A stretch of DNA of 64,000 nt from Virgibacillus doumboii. Its GTDB lineage: Bacteria; Bacillota; Bacilli; Bacillales; Amphibacillaceae. The translations under genes and the position numbers were made by a program. Under the pieces are notes generated by a model that did not search any database, had not been told where the DNA came from, and saw only the letters and a program-made list of their open reading frames with translations. The stretch covers positions 1,860,001 through 1,924,000 of the forward strand of contig NZ_CADCWQ010000001.1 in NCBI RefSeq assembly GCF_902806455.1, in the 5' to 3' direction. This document shows positions 57,973-64,000 of the stretch, in pieces. Each line of letters opens with the position of its first letter. Position 1 is the first letter of the stretch.

Positions 57973-58243
57973 TTTTCTTTCCTTCAACTAAACTTCTGAG
58001 TTCATCAAAAACTGATGGCTCGACAGCCGTATCAAGTTGGCGGCTCAAAGCACCAGTCTTCTCGGCATTATCTATAACAGTTATGTCTTTCGATAAATAC
58101 GCTCCACGCCCGTTTTTCTTGCCGGTTGGATCAACAAAGACTTCTCCTTCTTTGTTGCGGACAATCCTGATGAGTTCCTTTTTGGGCTTCATCTCTTTGG
58201 TTACGACACACTTTCTTTGAGGTATTTTTCGTTTTTGTGCCAT
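57962..58243 (-). CDS. rnpM: RnpM (YlxR), RNase P modulator
   Basis: A 93-residue basic YlxR-family protein, MAQKRKIPQRKCVVTKEMKP, then KKELIRIVRNKEGEVFVDPT and GKKNGRGAYLSKD, the conserved core. In B. subtilis it binds RNase P RNA and modulates its activity. GGGGAGGA precedes the ATG at 58243. It lies between nusA and rplGA. Confidence 0.92.
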   Translation of the reverse strand: MAQKRKIPQRKCVVTKEMKPKKELIRIVRNKEGEVFVDPTGKKNGRGAYLSKDITVIDNAEKTGALSRQLDTAVEPSVFDELRSLVEGKKNEE

Positions 58244-58255
58244 GAACATCCTCCC

Positions 58256-59356
58256 CTATTCGAACAGGTCTTCCTCACCGTCAGAGTCATAATCAGAATC
58301 ATCTTCTGTCAGCAAGCCTTCCTCTCTAGCCTCTGATTCACTCTTTATATCAATTTTCCATCCAGTCAGTTTAGCAGCCAGACGAGCATTTTGACCACGT
58401 TTGCCAATTGCCAGTGATAATTGATAGTCGGGTACAATGACCGTTGTTGCTTTTTCTTCTTCATCTACTAAAACTTCAACAACTTTAGATGGACTCAAAG
58501 CATTTGATACATAAACAACAGGGTCTTCAGACCACTCGACAACATCAATTTTTTCACCTTTTAGTTCATTGACAATAACTTGCACGCGCTGACCTTTTTG
58601 CCCGACACATGCTCCAACTGCATCGATCTCAGGATCTTCAGCATGAACAGAAATTTTGGAACGGTCACCAGCCTCACGTGCAACTGATTTAATTTCCACG
58701 ATACCATCATAAATTTCCGGTACTTCCATTTCGAATAATCGTTTCAGGAGTCCTGGATGGGACCTTGAAATATATATCTGTGGTCCTTTGCTTGTATTTT
58801 CCACTTTTGTAACAAATACCTTCAAACGGTCATGTACATAGTATTCTTCTGTAGGCATTTGTTCTGGCTCTGCTAATTTAGCTTCAATTTTTCCAAGGTT
58901 CACATAAACAAAGCGTGGATCCTTACGTTGGATAATTCCTGTCATAACATCCTCTTCACGATCGGCATATTCCCCATAGATTACACCGCGTTCGGCTTCC
59001 CGGACACGCTGCGTAACTACCTGTTTAGCTGCCTGGGCTGCAATACGGCCAAAGTCTTTTGGAGTTACTTCTACTTCAATTACATCTTCAAGCTCATAGT
59101 TGGGGTCAATTTTTTTTGCTTCATCCAATGAAACCTCTTCCTGCACATCTTCAACCTCATCCACAACCGTTTTTCTTGAAAATACCCGCATTGTTCCAGA
59201 TACTTCATCGATATCAACACGTACATTAGTAGCAGATTTAAAGTTTTTCTTGTAGGCAGAAATCAGTGCTGCCTCCAATGCCTCCAATAGTACGTCCTTA
59301 TCAATTCCTTTTTCTTTCTCCAAATAATCAATCGCATCAAACAACTGACTGCTCAC
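58256..59356 (-). CDS. nusA: NusA transcription factor
   Basis: A 366-residue RNA polymerase-binding pausing/termination factor. The N-terminal domain (1-130) is followed by an S1 domain (about 135-200; RGVIYGEYADREEDVMTGII) and two KH domains (about 205-345; VGACVGQKGQRVQVIVNELK and AIGKRGQNARLAAKLTGWKI). The acidic C-terminal tail DDSDYDSDGEEDLFE is a short version of that of B. subtilis; the AR repeats of E. coli are absent. Confidence 0.96.
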   Translation of the reverse strand: MSSQLFDAIDYLEKEKGIDKDVLLEALEAALISAYKKNFKSATNVRVDIDEVSGTMRVFSRKTVVDEVEDVQEEVSLDEAKKIDPNYELEDVIEVEVTPKDFGRIAAQAAKQVVTQRVREAERGVIYGEYADREEDVMTGIIQRKDPRFVYVNLGKIEAKLAEPEQMPTEEYYVHDRLKVFVTKVENTSKGPQIYISRSHPGLLKRLFEMEVPEIYDGIVEIKSVAREAGDRSKISVHAEDPEIDAVGACVGQKGQRVQVIVNELKGEKIDVVEWSEDPVVYVSNALSPSKVVEVLVDEEEKATTVIVPDYQLSLAIGKRGQNARLAAKLTGWKIDIKSESEAREEGLLTEDDSDYDSDGEEDLFE

Positions 59357-59371
59357 TTTTCGTTTCCCCCT

Positions 59372-59842
59372 TTATAACGTTACTGCTAATCTTGCCTTGG
59401 CTATTTTTTCATAAGGAATTTCCACTTGTTTTTTACGAGTTTTCACCTTGTATTCAATGGTTGCTGTGTTATTTGTGAACTCCATCAAATTTCCTTCGTA
59501 TTCTTTTTCACCGTTAATCGGCTCATATAATTTCACATATACGTTATTATTAATATTTTCCTCAAAATCTTCTTTTGACTTAAGCGGCCGCTCAACGCCT
59601 GGTGAAGACACTTCCAAAAAATACGCATCCTTTATGGGGTCAGATTCATCCAGCTTTTCACTTAATTGCTCGGATACCGTCCCACATTCAGCTATATCAA
59701 CGCCGCCTTCTTTATCAATATAAACACGAAGAAACCAATTTTTTCCCTCTTTTACATATTCAATATCAACCAATTCCAGATTTTTTTCCTGTAAAATGGG
59801 CTGTACCAATTCTTCCGCTGTTTTTACTACGTTAGAACTCAA
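59372..59842 (-). CDS. rimP: RimP, 30S maturation factor
   Basis: A 156-residue assembly factor for the small subunit, with N-terminal alpha/beta ([20 protein letters not shown]) and C-terminal Sm-like domains; [19 protein letters not shown] is the family signature. The start is TTG at 59842 with GGAGGATA upstream. It heads the nusA-infB operon. The promoter lies in the gap before polC. Confidence 0.95.
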   Translation of the reverse strand: MSSNVVKTAEELVQPILQEKNLELVDIEYVKEGKNWFLRVYIDKEGGVDIAECGTVSEQLSEKLDESDPIKDAYFLEVSSPGVERPLKSKEDFEENINNNVYVKLYEPINGEKEYEGNLMEFTNNTATIEYKVKTRKKQVEIPYEKIAKARLAVTL

Positions 59843-59933
59843 AAGTTATCCTCCTTTATTCAGTTGTGTTTAAACCTTATTATGAACAATCACACTTCTT
59901 TTCATTTGTTCACTATCCATAATTAATACAAAA

Positions 59934-59959
59934 CCCCTGCCGGAAGATGTGGCAAGGGG
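59934..59959 (-). terminator. Second terminator after polC
   Basis: On the minus strand CCCCTTGCC, 9 nt, GGCAGGGG, then TTTTGTATT. It precedes the rimP operon. Confidence 0.7.
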
Positions 59960-59987
59960 AGTCAAATGGCAAAATAGAAGTATGAAG

Positions 59988-60012
59988 AAGGAGTGGGTTT
60001 TTCCCACTCCTT
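59988..60012 (-). terminator. First terminator-like hairpin after polC
   Basis: Perfect 10-bp arms AAGGAGTGGG and CCCACTCCTT around TTTTT. The minus-strand tail (CTTCATACTTC) is only moderately T-rich. Confidence 0.65.
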
Positions 60013-60245
60013 TAACCGTTCGTATCAATACTTACCAATAAAAACTATATCACAATGAAACCTGCGATGCAACACATATAAGTATTTGATGGCTGATTGA
60101 AAGATTAAATCCACTTTAATACATTCCCTAATAGAATTATTTCTATTAGATACCGAAATTATACATGCAAGGATATTAATTTAATACCAGTTGCAATGTT
60201 CCTATCGTTTCAGCATTCAATTTCTATAAATACCTTCTCTTCCAT

Positions 60246-63200
60246 TTAAAACAATGATAACTGATTTTTTTCAGCCATTCCTTCCAGACAACCATGATTA
60301 TCAAGATATTCCAAAACCGTTTTGGAAATTTTACTGCGTTCACGCAGGTCTTCTTTTGAGAGAAATTCCCCGTCTTCACGGGCTTTTACGATGTTTATAG
60401 CAGCATTCGTACCCAACCCGTCCACGGCGTTAAACGGCGGGGTTAATGAATTTCCATCTACAATAAATTCGGATGCGGTAGATTTATACAAGTCAACTTT
60501 TTGGAATGAATACCCTCGTTCACACATTTCCAATGCTACTTCCAATACGGTTGAAAGGTTTTTCTCTTTAGGTGAGGCATCATTACCTTTAGCCATAATT
60601 CCTTCAATGCGTTGTCTTATTGCGTCTGCCCCTTTAATCATTGTGTCCAGTTCAAAATCACCTGCCCGAACTGAAAAATATGCTGCATAGAAATAAATAG
60701 GATAGTGGACTTTGAAATAAGCTATTCTGACTGCCATTAGAACATAAGCGGCAGCGTGTGCTTTCGGGAACATATATTTAATCTTTTTGCATGATTCAAT
60801 ATACCAATCCGGCACTCCATGCTTTTTCATTTCTTCAATCCAGTCATCCTGCAATCCTTTACCTTTACGGACGAACTCCATAATTTTAAACGCAAGTGAC
60901 GCTTCCAGACCTTTGTGCAGCAGATAAACCATAATATCATCACGGCAGCCGATAACATCAGGCAGTTCACAAATACCATCATTAATTAATTCCTGAGCGT
61001 TACCCAGCCAAACATCTGTCCCGTGTGATAAACCTGAAATAATTACGAGTTCAGCAAACGTATCCGGTTTTGTATCTTCAAGCATTTGGCGAACGAATCT
61101 AGTGCCAAATTCCGGAACACCTAATGTACCTGTTTTACAGTTAATTTGATCAGATGTTACTCCAAGAGCTTCGGTTCCGGAGAATATTTTCATAACTTCC
61201 GGATCATCTGTCGGAATAGTTTTTGGATCAATTCCGCTTAAATCCTGGAGCATTCGAATTACTGTTGGATCATCATGTCCAAGAATATCCAGCTTCAGCA
61301 GATTGTCATGGATGGAATGAAAGTCAAAGTGTGTTGTCTTCCATTCACTCTTACGATCATCAGCTGGAAATTGAATTGGTGTAAAGTCGAATATCTCTTT
61401 ATCTTCAGGTACAACTATGATCCCACCAGGATGCTGACCAGTAGTCCGTTTCACACCGGTACAGCCTTGCACAAGACGGTCAACCTCGGCATTCTTATAA
61501 ACCAGCTGTTTATCTGAGGCATAACCTTTCACATAGCCATATGCAGTCTTCTCTGCAACCGTACCAATGGTTCCTGCACGATACACTTTTTCCTCACCGA
61601 ACAACTCTTTCGTATAGTTGTGTGCCTGCGGCTGATAAGCACCGGAAAAGTTAAGGTCAATATCAGGAACCTTATCCCCCTTGAATCCCAGGAACGTCTC
61701 AAATGGAATATCCTGTCCATCTTTTGTGAGTGGTCTGCCGCAACCAGGACAGTCTTTATCCACGAGGTCAAACCCGCTTCCCACGGAACCATCAGTAATA
61801 AATTCATGATGATGACATTCCATGCATACATAATGTGGTGGTAAAGGATTCACTTCCGTTATCTCAGTCATCGTCGCAACCAAAGATGATCCGACAGATC
61901 CCCTCGACCCAACCAGATAACCGTCATCAAGCGATTTTTTAACCAGTTTATGCGAAATCAGGTATATGACGGAAAATCCGTTATCAATGATACTTTTCAA
62001 CTCTTTCTCAAGACGATCCACCACAATTTGGGGTACAGGTTCTCCATAGATTTTCCCAGCCCGTGTGTAGCATAGATCCCGCATTTCCTGGTCTGCACCT
62101 TCAATGGTTGGTGTAAACAGGCCATCTTTAACCGGCGAGATTTCCTCTATTTCATCTGCTAATCTATTCGTATTGGTAACCGTGATTTCCTTTGCTTTCT
62201 CTTCACCCAAAAAGCTGAAGCAATCCAGCATTTCATTAGTTGTGCGAAACGGTGTGTCCGGTAATGTTTGCCGATTTAATGGATTACCAGCCTGTGAAGC
62301 AATTAATATTTGACGGTACAACTTATCATGTTCTTGGATATAGTGGGTATTCCCTGTAGCCATTACTGGTTTATTCATCCTATCGCCTAAATCTATCAAC
62401 TTGGATAAGATATCCAGAATTTGCGCTTCATTCTGAACAAGATCCTTTTCAATCAAATGTACGTAATTGGCTGGCGGTTGAACCTCAATATAATCATAAA
62501 ACCCCGCAACCTTTTCCGCTTCATCAGCAGATTTTTGCATCATCGTTTCAAAGACTTCACCCTTATCACATGCAGAACCTACTAAAATACCTTTACGCAT
62601 TTTTTGCAGGAGTGACCGAGGAACTCGTGGAACGCGATAGAAATAGTCGATATGTGCATGTGAAACAAGTTTATACAGGTTTTTCAACCCTTCTTCTGTT
62701 TTTGCAAGTAACGTACAATGGAAAGGTCGTGAACGCTGATATGCATTGCCCTCTCCCATATGATTGTTTAACTGGTTATGGTTGGTTATTTCTTTTTTCA
62801 ATAAGTCCTGTACTAATTTCCAGGTCAGATATCCTGTTGCTTCTGCATCGTATATGGCACGGTGATGCTGCGTTAATTCGATATCCAATTTCTTACACAT
62901 TGTATTTAGTCTATGATTCTTAAGTTCAGGAAATAAAAATCTTGAAAGTTCTAGTGTATCAATTACAGGACTCGTTACTTTGTCATAATCCATTCGTTGA
63001 AATCCCTGATTTAAAAAACCAATATCAAAACTTGCATTATGCGCAACGAGAATATCGTCACCCATCCATTCATGAAAATCCTTTAACACATCTTCAATTT
63101 CCGGAGCATCCTTTACCATATCATCAGTTATTCCTGTTAAATCCGTAGTCGTTTGAGATAACGGATGATGAGGATTGGCAAAGGATTCGAACCGATCAAT

Positions 63201-64000
63201 TATCTCACCCTGATGAACTTTGACACCCGCGAGTTCGATGATAGTGTCATACACTGCGGACAGGCCAGTTGTTTCCACGTCAAAAACAATATATGTGCCA
63301 TTTTCCAAATCAACATCTTTTTCATTATAGGCAATTGGTACACCATCATCGACAAGGTTAGCCTCAACTCCATAAAGAACCTTGATACCATGTTTTTGAC
63401 CTGCTCCATGAGCTTCTGGAAAACCTTGAACCCCAGCATGATCAGTAATGGCAACTGCCCTGTGTCCCCATTTTGCAGCCTGCTGTATAAGTGCTGATGG
63501 AGAAACGACAGCATCCATCTGGCTCATTGTTGTATGTGCGTGCAGTTCAACGCGTTTGCTGTCTTCAGGTGCCATATCCTTACGGGTTTCAACCTTAACT
63601 TCGTGTATATCGTTGGCCATCATAGCCAGTTCATTTGTATACATATCTGTTTGAATGCTTCCTCTTGCTTTAATCCACATTCCTTCTTTTAATTGTTCGA
63701 ATTTATCCGCATCTTCATCGCCTTTTGAAAACATCTTGATTTGCAGGGAATCGGTATAGTCGGTAGCTTTTGCAATCAAGAGACTCCTGCCTGAACGCAA
63801 CTTTCGGATTTCTGAAGCAAATACATAGCCCTGTACAGTTACACGGCGCTCTTCATCCTGGATATCCTCCATTTGCATTGGTTCGTCTTGGATTTTAAGC
63901 CCAAGCATCAATGGTTTATTATGTTCGTTTTTCAGTTTTTCCTGATCACGTTTTTCTTTCTCCTGTACCGTCTTTAACACTAATTCCTGATCTTCCTGGG
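60246..64000 (-). CDS. polC: DNA polymerase III alpha subunit, PolC type (cut by window end)
   Basis: The replicative polymerase of low-G+C Firmicutes. The open frame runs to the window edge without a stop, so the in-frame GTG at 63980 is not the true start; about 190 N-terminal residues should lie beyond. In order from the edge: OB domain ([17 protein letters not shown]), PHP domain ([31 protein letters not shown]), DEDDh proofreading exonuclease ([25 protein letters not shown]) inserted in the PHP domain, zinc finger Cys residues ([17 protein letters not shown]), polymerase palm ([20 protein letters not shown]), and a C-terminal end NQLSLF that resembles the beta-clamp binding motif. Confidence 0.97.
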   Translation of the reverse strand, partial: QEDQELVLKTVQEKEKRDQEKLKNEHNKPLMLGLKIQDEPMQMEDIQDEERRVTVQGYVFASEIRKLRSGRSLLIAKATDYTDSLQIKMFSKGDEDADKFEQLKEGMWIKARGSIQTDMYTNELAMMANDIHEVKVETRKDMAPEDSKRVELHAHTTMSQMDAVVSPSALIQQAAKWGHRAVAITDHAGVQGFPEAHGAGQKHGIKVLYGVEANLVDDGVPIAYNEKDVDLENGTYIVFDVETTGLSAVYDTIIELAGVKVHQGEIIDRFESFANPHHPLSQTTTDLTGITDDMVKDAPEIEDVLKDFHEWMGDDILVAHNASFDIGFLNQGFQRMDYDKVTSPVIDTLELSRFLFPELKNHRLNTMCKKLDIELTQHHRAIYDAEATGYLTWKLVQDLLKKEITNHNQLNNHMGEGNAYQRSRPFHCTLLAKTEEGLKNLYKLVSHAHIDYFYRVPRVPRSLLQKMRKGILVGSACDKGEVFETMMQKSADEAEKVAGFYDYIEVQPPANYVHLIEKDLVQNEAQILDILSKLIDLGDRMNKPVMATGNTHYIQEHDKLYRQILIASQAGNPLNRQTLPDTPFRTTNEMLDCFSFLGEEKAKEITVTNTNRLADEIEEISPVKDGLFTPTIEGADQEMRDLCYTRAGKIYGEPVPQIVVDRLEKELKSIIDNGFSVIYLISHKLVKKSLDDGYLVGSRGSVGSSLVATMTEITEVNPLPPHYVCMECHHHEFITDGSVGSGFDLVDKDCPGCGRPLTKDGQDIPFETFLGFKGDKVPDIDLNFSGAYQPQAHNYTKELFGEEKVYRAGTIGTVAEKTAYGYVKGYASDKQLVYKNAEVDRLVQGCTGVKRTTGQHPGGIIVVPEDKEIFDFTPIQFPADDRKSEWKTTHFDFHSIHDNLLKLDILGHDDPTVIRMLQDLSGIDPKTIPTDDPEVMKIFSGTEALGVTSDQINCKTGTLGVPEFGTRFVRQMLEDTKPDTFAELVIISGLSHGTDVWLGNAQELINDGICELPDVIGCRDDIMVYLLHKGLEASLAFKIMEFVRKGKGLQDDWIEEMKKHGVPDWYIESCKKIKYMFPKAHAAAYVLMAVRIAYFKVHYPIYFYAAYFSVRAGDFELDTMIKGADAIRQRIEGIMAKGNDASPKEKNLSTVLEVALEMCERGYSFQKVDLYKSTASEFIVDGNSLTPPFNAVDGLGTNAAINIVKAREDGEFLSKEDLRERSKISKTVLEYLDNHGCLEGMAEKNQLSLF

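Larger units (their letters stand above)
59843..60245. other. 403-bp gap between polC and rimP
   Basis: Holds the rimP operon promoter region, two terminator-like hairpins for polC and a third palindrome: CTAATAGAA and TTCTATTAG (60130-60151, 9-bp perfect arms, 4-nt loop) with no assigned role. No gene is seen in any frame. Confidence 0.6.

Overview
The window is a low-G+C Firmicutes chromosome segment from an endospore-forming member of the Bacillaceae. Gene order follows the Bacillus subtilis polC-to-tkt region almost gene for gene. Sporulation genes (spoVK, spoVS, cotE, spoIIIE, dpaA/dpaB, ymxH, ylxY) show a spore former. The divergence of the proteins and the missing tdh-kbl and pbpX fit a genus such as Virgibacillus, Oceanobacillus or Lentibacillus, but that placement is inference. 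Nearly everything is on the minus strand; only lexA and the IS transposase are on the plus strand.

Layout, left to right. 1-2.2 kb: start of transketolase, ynzC, the yneB resolvase, a 31-residue membrane peptide in the yneA position, and divergent lexA, with three SOS boxes between. 2.2-4.1 kb: glnR-glnA with two GlnR boxes. 4.1-9.4 kb: ynbB, hflX, spoVK, hfq, miaA and a Dps-like gene. 9.4-10.2 kb: non-coding, with a 598-bp composite repeat. 10.2-17.5 kb: mutL, mutS, cotE, ricA, miaB. 17.6-19.7 kb: an intact IS1634-type insertion sequence inside an unusually long 45-bp direct repeat. 19.7-24.6 kb: spoVS, a second composite repeat, ymdB, rny, recA. 24.7-32.3 kb: cinA, pgsA, rodZ and the ymfK-J-I-H-F genes. 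32.4-38.0 kb: a BmpA-type nucleoside ABC transporter (nupNOPQ-like) and a GntR regulator. 38.4-49.3 kb: spoIIIE, ylzJ, tepA, the lysine/dipicolinate genes dapA-dapG-asd-dpaB-dpaA, then ymxH, the M16 protease gene and ylxY. 49.4-50.2 kb: non-coding, with a third repeat pair. 50.2-59.9 kb: pnpA, rpsO and the transcription/translation operon rimP-nusA-rnpM-rplGA-infB-ylxP-rbfA-truB-ribF. 60.2 kb to the end: polC, cut by the window edge.

How the genes work together: dapG, asd and dapA make dihydrodipicolinate, which DpaA/DpaB turn into the spore dipicolinic acid. LexA, RecA and the yneB operon form the visible SOS circuit. MutS/MutL do mismatch repair. RNase Y, PNPase and RicA are RNA-decay or RNA-maturation factors. 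NusA, IF2, RbfA, RimP and S15 serve transcription and ribosome assembly.

Most unusual content: (1) seven copies of a GC-rich, hairpin-forming repeat whose terminal stems co-vary between copies, six of them in three head-to-head pairs about 70 bp apart; (2) two of these pairs bracketed by short terminal inverted repeats, so they look like composite mobile units; (3) a 31-residue SOS-controlled membrane peptide where the LysM-type division inhibitor YneA is expected; (4) the 45-bp duplication around the IS.
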